Source of the DNA: JABSSA01 sp039975755
GTDB lineage: Bacteria > Pseudomonadota > Alphaproteobacteria > Rhodobacterales > Rhodobacteraceae
Direction: 5' to 3'
Length of the DNA stretch: 64,000 nt
Assembly (NCBI GenBank): GCA_039975755.1
Contig: JBDWGM010000024.1
Location: 38,584 to 102,583, forward strand
Of the stretch, positions 9,120 to 17,637 are shown piece by piece (within the stretch, counting starts at the first letter, position 1; every line of letters begins with the position of its first letter). The position numbers were made by a program, and so were the translations under genes. The notes under the pieces were generated by a model. The model did not search any database and had not been told where the DNA came from. It was given only the letters and a program-made list of their open reading frames with translations.

Positions 9120-10244
9120 ATGCGCGCCGAGGCCCAAAATACAGTAGAGGCCATTGAAAAGTCGCTGGAACTTCTGGGCCAGCGCCTTGACCTTGAAACG
9201 GTGGAACACCGGATCGAGGAATTCAATGCACGTGTCGAAGACCCGAACCTGTGGGATGATCCGACTGCTGCGCAAAAACTGATGCGTGAACGTCAGGTTT
9301 TGGTCGATGCCTACGCCACCTATACGTCGATGAAGCAGGACTTGGCCGATACGATCGAATTGATCGAACTGGGTGAGTTGGAAGAAGACGAAGAAGTCGT
9401 TGAGGATGCCGAAGAGGCATTGCGCGGCCTCAAAGTTACCGCTGCAGAAAAAGAGCTAGAAGCCTTGCTGGACGGAGAAGCGGACAGCAACGACACGTTT
9501 CTTGAAATCAATTCCGGGGCAGGTGGCACAGAAAGCTGTGATTGGGCATCGATGCTGGCGCGCATGTATGTCCGCTGGGCCGAAAAGCGTGGGTATAAAG
9601 TAGAATTGCAATCTGAAAGCGCTGGTGAAGAAGCGGGTATCAAATCCGCGACTTATAAGATCAGTGGTTTGAATGCCTATGGTTGGCTGAAATCCGAATC
9701 CGGTGTGCACCGATTGGTGCGTATTTCACCTTTTGACAGTGCCGCAAAACGACACACCTCGTTCAGTTCGATCTGGGTCTATCCCGTGGTCGATGACAAC
9801 ATCGAAATCGAAGTTAACCCAGCTGATATTCGCATCGATACATACCGGTCCTCGGGGGCGGGCGGTCAGCACGTTAATACGACGGATTCGGCTGTTCGGA
9901 TCACGCACAACCCGACAGGGATTGTGGTGACGTCATCCGTCAAGTCCCAACACCAGAACCGCGACATTGCGATGAAAGCTCTAAAGTCGCGATTGTACCA
10001 ACTTGAACTTGATCGACGCCATGCGGATATCAATGCTGCACACGAGGCCAAGGGCGACGCAGGATGGGGGAACCAGATCCGGTCCTATGTGCTGCAGCCA
10101 TATCAAATGGTCAAAGATTTGCGCACGAATCACGAAACCTCAGACACCAAAGGTGTGCTTGATGGGGATCTCGACGGATTCATGGCTGCGACCCTTGCGC
10201 TTCAAGCGACAGGTAAAAGCCGCGCGGAAGCACAAGGAGAATAG
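9120..10244 (+). CDS. prfB: Peptide chain release factor 2 (RF2)
   Basis: Class I release factor that recognises UGA and UAA. The stop-recognition motif SPF lies in LVRISPFDSAAKR and the catalytic motif GGQ in SSGAGGQHVNTT (about residue 247). At 374 residues it has full RF2 length. The frame is continuous from ATG 9120: the in-frame UGA and +1 programmed frameshift used by many bacteria to autoregulate prfB are absent, as expected for this lineage. The ribosome-binding site is AGGGAG at 9105-9110, next to the inverted repeat listed separately. Confidence 0.97.
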   Translation: MRAEAQNTVEAIEKSLELLGQRLDLETVEHRIEEFNARVEDPNLWDDPTAAQKLMRERQVLVDAYATYTSMKQDLADTIELIELGELEEDEEVVEDAEEALRGLKVTAAEKELEALLDGEADSNDTFLEINSGAGGTESCDWASMLARMYVRWAEKRGYKVELQSESAGEEAGIKSATYKISGLNAYGWLKSESGVHRLVRISPFDSAAKRHTSFSSIWVYPVVDDNIEIEVNPADIRIDTYRSSGAGGQHVNTTDSAVRITHNPTGIVVTSSVKSQHQNRDIAMKALKSRLYQLELDRRHADINAAHEAKGDAGWGNQIRSYVLQPYQMVKDLRTNHETSDTKGVLDGDLDGFMAATLALQATGKSRAEAQGE

Positions 10245-10380
10245 AACGATCGTTAAAAAGGCGTCCAACGTGAAATATACGTGACGGGCGTTCTTGATAA
10301 TAAAGGCTTAACGCTGACTGCTACTGATTTCGATTTCATTTAAGCTTGATCTGTCCTGTTGGCTTTGACCAAAGTTGCGC

Positions 10381-11796
10381 ATGACAGAAATCACAAAAAC
10401 CTCTGCGCTGCTCCTGTCCAAAGCTCTTGCGCAGAAAGACCTCAGTGTCGCCGAACTCATGGTGGCGACCCTTGATCGTATTGATGCTGTTAACGACCGT
10501 GTGAATGCGATTGTTAGCTTGCGGGACAGGGATGACCTGATCGCCGAAGCACAGGTCGCAGACCAATCTGCGCGTAAGGGGTGGTTGCATGGCATTCCGA
10601 TTGCGATCAAGGATTTGGCGAATGCAAAAGGGTTTCCAACTTCAAAAGGGTCACCCTTGTTTGCGGGGCAAATGCCCGAGAATGATGACATCATGGTTGC
10701 ACGCCTTCGAGAAGCCGGTGCCATTGTCATTGGCAAGACGAATACTCCGGAATTTGGTCTGGGCAGTCACACGTTCAACCCGGTTCATGGAGCAACCGAA
10801 AACCCATATGCGCCGGGTTTAAGTTGCGGTGGCAGTTCCGGTGGGGCTGCAGTTGCTTTGGCGACCGGGATGTTAAGTGTCGCGGACGGGTCGGATATGA
10901 TGGGTAGTCTGCGCAACCCGGCGGGATGGAACAATGTGTATGGCATGCGCCCGTCTTGGGGATTGGTGCCATCCGAACCATTGGGCGATACATTCCTGCA
11001 CCAATTGTCGACCAATGGCCCAATGGCGCGAAACCCGCGTGATCTAACCGCATTGCTGGATACGATGGCGGGCCCTGATCATCGCCAACCGCATGGTGTG
11101 TCGCAACCGTCTAGCCTTGAGCAGATCGATCAAAATGAGACGCCAATTCGCATCGGTTGGCTGCGGGATTGGGATGGGGCGATCCCGTTCGAGGCGGGTA
11201 TTTTGGAGCTGTGTGAAACGGCCTTGCATCGTTTTGAAGATTTGGGATGCCGGGTCGATATGTTGGATGCGCCATTCTCACGCGAACAGCTATGGGACAG
11301 CTGGACAAAGCTACGCAATTTCTCAGTTTCCACAGGGCTTGGCGTGTTGGCCTCTAACCCTGAGCATCGGTCCTATTTGAAAGCCACAGCATTGTGGGAA
11401 ATTGAGCAGGGCCAACACTTGTCGGCACAAGATGTGCACAACGAAAGTGTCGTGCGTTCCAATTGGTTTACGACATGTACGCAACTGTTTGAAAACTATG
11501 ATGCTCTGATTTTGCCGACCGCTCAGGTGTGGCCGTTTGATGTGAGACAACCATATCCAACACAGATCGCAGGTGTGGACATGGATACCTATCATCGCTG
11601 GATGGAGGTTGTTGTGCCCGCCAGCTTAATCGGGCTGCCAGTGGTCGCAGTGCCTGCAGGGTTTGGCGGCCCAAATGATACTCCGATGGGGCTGCAGTTG
11701 ATGGGTGCACGTGGTGCGGACGCCAAGTTACTGGCCCTGGCAGAGCGATGGCATCAGGCGACAGACTGGCCAAATCAGCGCCCGGTTCCTTTTTAA
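10381..11796 (+). CDS. Amidase signature family hydrolase
   Basis: Ser-cisSer-Lys amidase of 471 residues. The catalytic Lys is in PIAIKDLANAKG, the glycine/serine loop is GGSSGGAAVALATG, and a variant second motif reads GSDMMGSLRNPAGWNN. It resembles GatA-fold amidases but no gatB or gatC is adjacent, so a catabolic amide hydrolase is likelier than the tRNA amidotransferase; the substrate is unknown. The ATG at 10381 is chosen over a TTG two codons upstream. The last codons overlap the stop of the convergent small ORF by 4 bases. Confidence 0.85.
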   Translation: MTEITKTSALLLSKALAQKDLSVAELMVATLDRIDAVNDRVNAIVSLRDRDDLIAEAQVADQSARKGWLHGIPIAIKDLANAKGFPTSKGSPLFAGQMPENDDIMVARLREAGAIVIGKTNTPEFGLGSHTFNPVHGATENPYAPGLSCGGSSGGAAVALATGMLSVADGSDMMGSLRNPAGWNNVYGMRPSWGLVPSEPLGDTFLHQLSTNGPMARNPRDLTALLDTMAGPDHRQPHGVSQPSSLEQIDQNETPIRIGWLRDWDGAIPFEAGILELCETALHRFEDLGCRVDMLDAPFSREQLWDSWTKLRNFSVSTGLGVLASNPEHRSYLKATALWEIEQGQHLSAQDVHNESVVRSNWFTTCTQLFENYDALILPTAQVWPFDVRQPYPTQIAGVDMDTYHRWMEVVVPASLIGLPVVAVPAGFGGPNDTPMGLQLMGARGADAKLLALAERWHQATDWPNQRPVPF

Positions 11797-12017
11797 CTCT
11801 CCGCCGGTGCTTCGCGCCCTGCGGATATCAATCGGGCCTTTAACGAGGCAGAGTCAGGAAGGCCGGCTTCCAAAGCGAAAACATAGGCTTGGGTCAGAAA
11901 AAAGCACTGTGCATCCGTGTCATCCGAACGGTTAGCGGCGTCAGTGTAGAGCGCGCTCAAAGTTACGCTGTCTTGTTTGGCGTGTGCTTTGATAAGGCGC
12001 GCATCCAGATCGTTCAT
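11793..12017 (-). CDS. Conserved small protein coupled to the Rieske oxygenase
   Basis: A 74-residue acidic/helical protein with no signal peptide or membrane segment. Its ATG overlaps the stop of the upstream Rieske oxygenase by 4 bases (ATGA), so the two are probably translated together and may work together. Its composition (AHAKQDSVTLSALYTDAAN) suggests an alpha-helical pair like a single TPR. No function can be assigned. Its 3' end overlaps the end of the convergent amidase gene by 4 bases. Confidence 0.65.
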   Translation of the reverse strand: MNDLDARLIKAHAKQDSVTLSALYTDAANRSDDTDAQCFFLTQAYVFALEAGLPDSASLKARLISAGREAPAES

Positions 12018-13171
12018 TCAGCGGCTTCGACGTGTTCACGGGATGCCAACAACCCGCTTGCAACCCAATCATGAAACATATGTGTCGGTGCATCCATCGC
12101 AGGTGAAAACCGGCCACCGTCAAATCCGAGCGCGTTGCGTCCGCGTTGCATGCCTTCGACCACAAATATGTCCTCTTCAAACACAAGCTTCCATTGCGCT
12201 GCATTGCGTTCGCGCAAGTCTGCGTCAGTGTTCGGATCGGCATAGAACAAATGAACATGTTCCGTGGTTTTCCCGGGCCCTTCGGGTATCAAAATGATCG
12301 CATAAGTATGATCGCGATGCACACCCAGCAAAACGTTGGGATACACCGAGATATATTCCGCACCCTCGTTCCACTTGTCGCTTAATCCGTCAAAGTCAGG
12401 GAAAACGGCGTCATTGTCACCTTTAAGCTGGCGATACACATACGTGCCTTGACCAGAAAAATGCCCCGGTTCTTCGATGTTATAGTGATCTTCAAGTCTG
12501 GAATAACTGTTCAATCCGGGATGAACCCAAGGCAAGTGATAGCTTTCGCAATAGTTTTCAACGGCCAGCTTCCAGTTACAGTTCACAGAAAGGGTAAAGC
12601 TGCTGTCGGATCCGCCATGATAAGAAGGTTTGTCAAATTCGGCCCAACGATCCAGCAGTTCCGCGTTGGCATCCTCAAATGCGGGGGCGGTGCCTGATAC
12701 ATTGATCCACACGACACCCAGCCATATATGGCTGCGCACTTCGATTAAGCCCAATGTCGAAAGATCAATGCCTTCACTTGTGTTGTGTCCGGAGCCGCCA
12801 ACATGCGGCGTAGAGACAAGCTTCCCTTCAGTGGAATAACACCAGCTGTGATAGGGACACCGAATGGCGCCTTCAATATTGCGAGGCGAATCCACCAGGA
12901 TCATGCCACGATGACGACAAATGTTCTGAAACACCCTCACAACGCCGCTTTTGTCACGCAAGAGCATCAAAGGAAGCCCCATAAACGTAATCGGTTTCGC
13001 GTCACCTGTGTTTGGAACGTCAGCCGCGACACCCAATCCTGCCCAGTTCTTGAAAACTAAACTATCGCGTTCTTCGAGATAAGTGCTTTCGTCGGTGTAA
13101 TGCGTGTTTGAAAGTCCGTTAGCGCGTTCAATTGGACGGCGAACAGCTTGAAGGTCTGTGTGTTTGGACAT
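12014..13171 (-). CDS. Rieske [2Fe-2S] aromatic-ring-hydroxylating-type oxygenase, alpha subunit
   Basis: Non-haem iron oxygenase of 385 residues. The Rieske cluster is bound by CRHRG (Cys-X-His) and CPYHSW (Cys-X2-His); the mononuclear iron facial triad is suggested by ENYCESYHLPWVH and a downstream Asp. Relatives include ring-hydroxylating dioxygenases and Rieske N-demethylases for glycine betaine, stachydrine or carnitine. The substrate is not decidable here, and no reductase or beta subunit is adjacent. The ATG at 13171 follows an AGGGAAAGAG ribosome-binding region; an in-frame ATG 12 codons upstream is less likely. Confidence 0.87.
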   Translation of the reverse strand: MSKHTDLQAVRRPIERANGLSNTHYTDESTYLEERDSLVFKNWAGLGVAADVPNTGDAKPITFMGLPLMLLRDKSGVVRVFQNICRHRGMILVDSPRNIEGAIRCPYHSWCYSTEGKLVSTPHVGGSGHNTSEGIDLSTLGLIEVRSHIWLGVVWINVSGTAPAFEDANAELLDRWAEFDKPSYHGGSDSSFTLSVNCNWKLAVENYCESYHLPWVHPGLNSYSRLEDHYNIEEPGHFSGQGTYVYRQLKGDNDAVFPDFDGLSDKWNEGAEYISVYPNVLLGVHRDHTYAIILIPEGPGKTTEHVHLFYADPNTDADLRERNAAQWKLVFEEDIFVVEGMQRGRNALGFDGGRFSPAMDAPTHMFHDWVASGLLASREHVEAAE

Positions 13172-13293
13172 GAGCTCTTTCCCTTCTATAGAATGAGCTA
13201 ATGTCAATTAATGCCGGTACTCCTGTCTGTTTTCGACGTTTTGTGTCGCAGGAAGACCGTGATCGCAGGTGACATGTGCGAACTTTAGTTTTT

Positions 13294-13653
13294 TCAGCTG
13301 ATACGCCGGAACTCTGGCGGAGTATTTTGTGCCAATGGACAAGCTTCGCGCCCCATAAACGTTAAAATTTGAGGGCCAGTGGACGCATCCAAGGTCTCGG
13401 GATCGCTTGGCACAGTGCGAAGTGCGTCACCCAATGTTGCGCCCCAATTGCCCAACATGCGCGTGACATTGAGCGCAGAACGCATATTTCTCTTTATCGA
13501 TATATCGAACCGAACGACATCGCCGACGGACAATGATTTAGCCGAATCTACGGCATCTTCCAACCGATCCAAGTAAGCCAAATCGCCCTGATCTTCGCAC
13601 CAGATGACTGCTTTTCCGTCGTCCAAATCGCGCCAAAGTATGACACCAATCAT
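13294..13653 (-). CDS. Conserved hypothetical protein
   Basis: A 119-residue soluble protein beginning MIGVILWRDLDDGKAVIWC. The N-terminal half is beta-rich and resembles a small OB/cold-shock-like barrel; the C-terminal half holds a PSDPETLD linker and a final stretch with one Cys. No catalytic motif is recognised. The ATG at 13653 has an AAAGG-type ribosome-binding site; the longer frame upstream is probably untranslated. It is divergent from the XRE regulator with 227 bases between, so that regulator may control it. Confidence 0.6.
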   Translation of the reverse strand: MIGVILWRDLDDGKAVIWCEDQGDLAYLDRLEDAVDSAKSLSVGDVVRFDISIKRNMRSALNVTRMLGNWGATLGDALRTVPSDPETLDASTGPQILTFMGREACPLAQNTPPEFRRIS

Positions 13654-13841
13654 AATTTTCGACCTTTTTTCCCCTGATTGTAGAAAAACCCATTTTAGGT
13701 AAATTTCCCATGTCCAACTCAGCATCGCTCGCTTGCAATTTGTGACAACCTGATTATCGTGCGATTGTAAATAGCGTCAGTGCTGATGCTAAATGGGGTC
13801 AATAGACAATCTTAGGTTGTTTTCAGTGGGTTGGAGACCAC

Positions 13842-13859
13842 TCCTAATACATCTTAGGA
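13842..13859 (+). promoter_or_regulatory. Candidate operator of the adjacent XRE regulator
   Basis: A perfect palindrome TCCTAA-N6-TTAGGA ends 21 bases before the XRE start codon. The half-site ATCTTAGG at 13851-13858 recurs exactly at 13809-13816, 42 bases (about four helical turns) upstream. This arrangement is typical of autoregulation by a dimeric helix-turn-helix protein; binding is inferred. Confidence 0.45.
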
Positions 13860-13880
13860 CTTAAATAAACGGGGAAAAAT

Positions 13881-14678
13881 ATGGAACGAATGCAACGGTC
13901 CCCAGCCGAATTGCGCAGTATGTTTGGGGCGAACTTGCGCCAGCTTTCACAAAGCTATCCATCAATTTCCGAATTATCCCGACAGCTCGGAATTAACCGA
14001 ACGCAATACAACAGATATTTGGCAGGAGAGAGTTTTCCACGTCCTGACGTTTTGGCCCGCATTTGCGACTTCTTCAAAGTAGACGCACGCATTTTGTTGG
14101 AACCGGTCGACAATGTCATTTCCCCCAACGACGTTTTAAACGGAGAGTTTCTGCGCGATTTCTTAGGGAGCGCAGTCACAGAAATTCATGAACAGACATT
14201 TCCGTCGGGCTTTTACCGGTTCTCGCGACGAAGTTTCATGGATTCTTCTAAATTTGTGATCGGTTTGGTGCGGGTGTGGCGGGAACATGGTGCGACCTAT
14301 ATTCGTGGATTGGAAGCGCGTGCAGCGATGCAAGTCCAAGGATTGCCATTATCACGCGAGTCACGCGAGTTTCGCGGAATCCTGATTTTGCAAGAAGAAG
14401 GCGTGGCAGCTGTCATATCCAGAAAAGGTGCGACGACTGTGTCGTTTAACTACCTGACACGCGTGGCCTCTTTCAAAAGCAACTTTTGGGTTGGTTATGT
14501 TGCCCGTTCGATGCGCGAAGTGTCTGACACGGATCGCGTTGTGCGGATGGTTTACGAATATGTTGGTGTTGATATGCGCTCAGCCAAAGAAGCTGCGCGC
14601 ACAGTTGGGTACAAGAACGAAGAAGAGTTGCCCGCGTTTCATCGGCGGTTGTTACAGACGGACAAACCCTTCGCTTGA
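13881..14678 (+). CDS. XRE-family transcriptional regulator
   Basis: 265 residues with an N-terminal Cro/C1-type helix-turn-helix (about 15-75; SELSRQLGINRTQYNRYLAG). The remaining 190 residues are a mixed alpha/beta domain without a recognised motif, possibly sensory, ending in a helical tail. The helix-turn-helix and the overall length resemble a Rhodobacterales group of regulators of unknown target. The ribosome-binding site ACGGGGAAAA precedes ATG 13881. A palindrome just upstream suggests autoregulation. It is convergent with ilvH, with 12 bases between the two stop codons. Confidence 0.8.
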   Translation: MERMQRSPAELRSMFGANLRQLSQSYPSISELSRQLGINRTQYNRYLAGESFPRPDVLARICDFFKVDARILLEPVDNVISPNDVLNGEFLRDFLGSAVTEIHEQTFPSGFYRFSRRSFMDSSKFVIGLVRVWREHGATYIRGLEARAAMQVQGLPLSRESREFRGILILQEEGVAAVISRKGATTVSFNYLTRVASFKSNFWVGYVARSMREVSDTDRVVRMVYEYVGVDMRSAKEAARTVGYKNEEELPAFHRRLLQTDKPFA

Positions 14679-14701
14679 TCAATCACCACATCAATCACCA
14701 C
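14678..14701. repeat. Perfect 12-bp tandem duplication at the ilvH stop codon
   Basis: ATCAATCACCAC occurs twice in direct succession (14678-14689, 14690-14701). The second copy holds the ilvH stop codon and the first repeats it in frame, so the last codons of ilvH are duplicated beyond the stop. The first copy also begins with the last base of the XRE stop codon. Confidence 0.8.
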
Positions 14702-15251
14702 GGGGCAGGGCGGCGACACCCGTGCGTGCAATTTCGGTCAGGCCAAGTGGACGCATCAGTTCTGCAAACGCGTCAATCTTTTCCGGCGCGCCTGTCAATT
14801 CGAACGTAAAGCTTTCCAGCGTGGAATCGACCACATTGGCGCGGAAAATCTCCGCTGTACGCAGCGCTTCAACTCGCTTGTCGCCCGTGCCCAGGACTTT
14901 CAACATCGCCAGCTCTCGCTCGACACTTGGACCTTCCACGGTCAGGTCGTGAACTTCGCGGACGCTGACGATCCGTCCCAATTGCGCTGTGATCTGGTTG
15001 ATCACCTGCGGTGTGCCGGTGGTGACGATGGTGATCCGCGACAAATTCCCGGTGTGATCAACCTCGGCAACGGTCAGGCTGTCGATATTATAACCGCGCC
15101 CCGCAAACAGTCCGATGACACGGGCCAACACGCCGGGTTCGTTTTCAACAATCACCGCCAAAGTATGGCGTTCCTGTTCGTCGCTAAAGTTGGGGCGCAA
15201 GTTATAGGCGGAATGGCTTGTTGAGCCTTTTTCGATTTTTAGAGCGGACAT
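14691..15251 (-). CDS. ilvH: Acetolactate synthase, small regulatory subunit
   Basis: 186-residue regulatory subunit that binds valine and activates the catalytic subunit IlvB. It has an N-terminal ACT domain (HTLAVIVENEPGVLARVIGL, RGYNIDSLTVA) and a C-terminal ALS_ss_C domain ending GLTEIARTGV. The ATG at 15251 is chosen because the ACT domain starts about 28 residues later, as in homologues. It lies on the same strand as ilvB but a DUF2513 gene separates them, which is unusual. Expression presumably depends on the attenuated ilvB promoter. Confidence 0.95.
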   Translation of the reverse strand: MSALKIEKGSTSHSAYNLRPNFSDEQERHTLAVIVENEPGVLARVIGLFAGRGYNIDSLTVAEVDHTGNLSRITIVTTGTPQVINQITAQLGRIVSVREVHDLTVEGPSVERELAMLKVLGTGDKRVEALRTAEIFRANVVDSTLESFTFELTGAPEKIDAFAELMRPLGLTEIARTGVAALPRGD

Positions 15252-15297
15252 TATTCTTCCTAAACGATTGGTTGAACGGATCTCTTGATGCGATCTT

Positions 15298-15675
15298 TTA
15301 CATGTCGATTTCCACACCAGTGTGTTGGCGGATTTTCTCTTTGGTAAAACCTTTCGCGAGTGCTTTAAGTGTCGCTAAGCTAAAATTGCTAACTGCGTTT
15401 GCTCCAGCTTTAGTTCGTCGCCAAATTTCGACATCGCGAATATCTTCCAGATACTCATGGCCACGAATCGTCAGCCGAATAGGGATCATTGCAAACTGAT
15501 TATCCAAGGATTTTACATCCACGGCCACTATCAACCCCGCTTCATTTAGCAATGTTATATGGTAGTGAATCTCTGTCTCATCGGCATCGACCTGTGATAA
15601 ATCGGGAGTTCGAGTTCCATCGTTGGCTTCCATAGCAATCAATATCGCGCGCTCTAAATCAGGGTTACGTTTCAT
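15298..15675 (-). CDS. DUF2513 family protein inserted between ilvB and ilvH
   Basis: A 125-residue protein that fits the DUF2513 family: it opens MKRNPDLERAILIAMEAND, contains the signature HYHITLLNEAGLI and continues RLTIRGHEYLEDIRDVEIW. The fold looks like a winged-helix pair (helix-turn-helix, then a beta wing), so DNA binding is possible but unproven. The family is scattered in bacteria and phages, often in accessory regions. By eye its codons look more A+T-rich than those of the ilv genes around it. Gaps to ilvB (40 bases) and ilvH (46 bases) are short, so it is probably cotranscribed. Confidence 0.75.
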   Translation of the reverse strand: MKRNPDLERAILIAMEANDGTRTPDLSQVDADETEIHYHITLLNEAGLIVAVDVKSLDNQFAMIPIRLTIRGHEYLEDIRDVEIWRRTKAGANAVSNFSLATLKALAKGFTKEKIRQHTGVEIDM

Positions 15676-15715
15676 CGCGTGAGCACTTCAAAAGTTTCGA
15701 TTTGCTTTCGCTTCG

Positions 15716-17467
15716 TCACACCAAAACGCTCCCTTTCGCGTCGATCACACCTTGTGTATCGGCTTCGCCCAGCAGCATTTCGTTGTGCGCTTTGCCCGAC
15801 GGGATCATCGGGAAGCAGTTTTCATGCTTTTCAACCAGACAATCAAAGATAACCGGCCCATCGTGATTGATCATCTCCATAATCGCATCGTCCAGATCGG
15901 CCGGATCGCTACAGATGATACCTTTGGCCCCAAAGGCTTCGGCCAATTTCACGAAATCGGGCAGGGCTTCGGACCAGCTGTGGGAATAGCGTTCGCCATG
16001 CAGCAATTCCTGCCATTGGCGCACCATTCCCAGGCGTTCGTTGTTCAGGATGAACTGTTTCACAGGCAGGCGGAATTGGACTGCGGTGCACATTTCCTGC
16101 ATGTTCATGAGCCATGATGCTTCGCCGGCGACGTTGATGACCAAAGAATCCGGGTGCGCAACTTGCACACCAACGGAAGAGGGAACCCCATAACCCATCG
16201 TGCCCAATCCACCAGATGTCATCCACCGGTTCGGGTCTTCAAAGCCTAGATATTGCGCGGCCCACATCTGATGCTGACCCACCTCTGTACAGATGTAGCG
16301 ATCGTGCGACTTGGTCAATTCTTGCAAGCGTTGAAGGGCGAATTGTGGTTTGATGGTTTTGTCTGAATGTTTGAACTTCAGACAGTCGACTTTACGCCAT
16401 TCATTGATCGTTTCCCACCATTTGGCAACGTTCGCGCGATCAGTTTGGCGCCCGCCTGCTTTCCAGACCTTCAAGACATCTTCCAAAACGTGGGCAATAT
16501 CTCCGATGATCGGGATATCCGCGCGGATCACCTTGTTGATGGATGACGGATCAATATCAATATGCGCTTTTTTGGAATTTGGGCTGAACGCGTCAATACG
16601 GCCAGTAATCCGGTCATCAAACCGCGCGCCAACATTGATCATCAGATCGCAATCATGCATCGCCATATTGGCTTCGTACAGACCGTGCATCCCAAGCATT
16701 CCGACCCATTTATCACCAGACGCCGGGTAGGCGCCAAGGCCCATCAAGGTCGACGTGATCGGAAATCCAGTTCCCTCGACCAGTTCCCGCAACAACTGGC
16801 TGGCCGCTGGACCAGAATTGATAACGCCACCGCCAGTGTAAAAGATCGGGCGTTTGGCTTTTTCAATTGCGGCCACAAGGTCTTTTATCTCGTCCATGTC
16901 GCCTTTGACTGGCGGCTGATAATGAGACGTGGATGGTTTCGGAGCAGAATACGACCCCGTTGCGAATTGAACATCCTTAGGTATGTCGATCAGAACAGGG
17001 CCGGGGCGACCAGACACTGCAACGTGAAACGCCTCGTGGATCACACCGGACAGCTTGTCCGTTTCTCGCACCAACCAATTGTGTTTTGTGCAGGGACGCG
17101 TGATGCCAACAGTGTCGGCTTCTTGAAACGCGTCAGACCCGATCATGAATGTGGGAACCTGTCCTGTTAGAACAACCAACGGAATTGAATCCATCAATGC
17201 GTCTGTCAGGCCAGTCACCGCGTTTGTGGCACCTGGGCCAGATGTCACCAGAACTACACCCGGTTTTCCAGTCGATCGCGCATACCCTTCGGCGGCATGA
17301 ACCGCGCCTTGTTCGTGGCGCACCAGAATGTGTTTGATCGCGTTTTGCTGGAAAACTTCGTCATAGATCGGAAGGACGGCTCCGCCGGGGTATCCGAATA
17401 CAGTGTCGACACCTTGATCGATCAAGGATTGGACAACCATTTTAGCTCCGGTCATTTGGCGTGACAT
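15716..17467 (-). CDS. ilvB: Acetolactate synthase, large catalytic subunit
   Basis: ThDP-dependent enzyme of 583 residues making 2-acetolactate or 2-aceto-2-hydroxybutyrate, the first common step to valine, leucine and isoleucine. The catalytic Glu is in LVRHEQGAVHAAEGYAR; the flavin/ThDP regions are GVVLVTSGPGATNAVTGL and QRIC-like central sequences. The ThDP/Mg motif reads GEASWLMNMQEM where many homologues have GDG, a variation seen in this lineage. The ATG at 17467 has a CGGAG site; longer reading would run back through the terminator hairpin. Its mRNA leader carries an attenuator, listed separately. Confidence 0.96.
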   Translation of the reverse strand: MSRQMTGAKMVVQSLIDQGVDTVFGYPGGAVLPIYDEVFQQNAIKHILVRHEQGAVHAAEGYARSTGKPGVVLVTSGPGATNAVTGLTDALMDSIPLVVLTGQVPTFMIGSDAFQEADTVGITRPCTKHNWLVRETDKLSGVIHEAFHVAVSGRPGPVLIDIPKDVQFATGSYSAPKPSTSHYQPPVKGDMDEIKDLVAAIEKAKRPIFYTGGGVINSGPAASQLLRELVEGTGFPITSTLMGLGAYPASGDKWVGMLGMHGLYEANMAMHDCDLMINVGARFDDRITGRIDAFSPNSKKAHIDIDPSSINKVIRADIPIIGDIAHVLEDVLKVWKAGGRQTDRANVAKWWETINEWRKVDCLKFKHSDKTIKPQFALQRLQELTKSHDRYICTEVGQHQMWAAQYLGFEDPNRWMTSGGLGTMGYGVPSSVGVQVAHPDSLVINVAGEASWLMNMQEMCTAVQFRLPVKQFILNNERLGMVRQWQELLHGERYSHSWSEALPDFVKLAEAFGAKGIICSDPADLDDAIMEMINHDGPVIFDCLVEKHENCFPMIPSGKAHNEMLLGEADTQGVIDAKGSVLV

Positions 17468-17509
17468 GTCGTTTTCTCCGATTTCGACGTTCAGTTCATT
17501 CTTTGGCGC

Positions 17510-17580
17510 AAAAAAAAGCCCCCGGTTTTTTCGGGGGCGCATGGGTTGAATTATGGCTTTCCGTTACCGGCCCATGCGCG
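17510..17580 (-). promoter_or_regulatory. Transcription attenuator of ilvB (terminator and antiterminator)
   Basis: On the minus strand an intrinsic terminator (stem CGGGGGC 17532-17538 with GCCCCCG 17518-17524, then eight U at 17517-17510) lies 43 bases before the ilvB start. An alternative 9-base stem pairs 17571-17579 (CCCATGCGC) with 17537-17545 (GCGCATGGG). The alternative 3' arm shares two bases with the terminator and abuts it, so the two should compete. The upstream arm falls within the last sense codons of the leader peptide. Ribosome stalling at the Leu/Val/Ile run would free it, while completion of the peptide would cover it: classic attenuation. Confidence 0.8.
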
Positions 17581-17611
17581 TTCGCAATAAAATGACGACT
17601 AGTCCAGTCAT
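17564..17611 (-). CDS. ilvB leader peptide MTGLVVILLRTRMGR
   Basis: A 15-codon ORF on the minus strand, ATG at 17611 and TAA at 17564-17566, with a GAGGAG ribosome-binding site at 17621-17626, nine bases upstream. Codons 4-9 encode Leu-Val-Val-Ile-Leu-Leu: all three branched-chain amino acids in six consecutive codons. It sits between a strong promoter and the terminator/antiterminator hairpins before ilvB. Its role is regulatory: ribosome stalling on these codons when charged tRNAs are scarce. It is too short for routine gene finders. Confidence 0.85.
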   Translation of the reverse strand: MTGLVVILLRTRMGR

Positions 17612-17637
17612 TAGCTTTAGCTCCTCTTGCAAAAATG

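Noticed and set aside
9120..9250. Programmed +1 frameshift in prfB
   Set aside because: The RF2 frame is continuous from ATG and contains no in-frame UGA near codon 26.
16562..17170. 202-residue plus-strand ORF inside ilvB
   Set aside because: Antisense to a conserved enzyme, with no RBS and no family resemblance.
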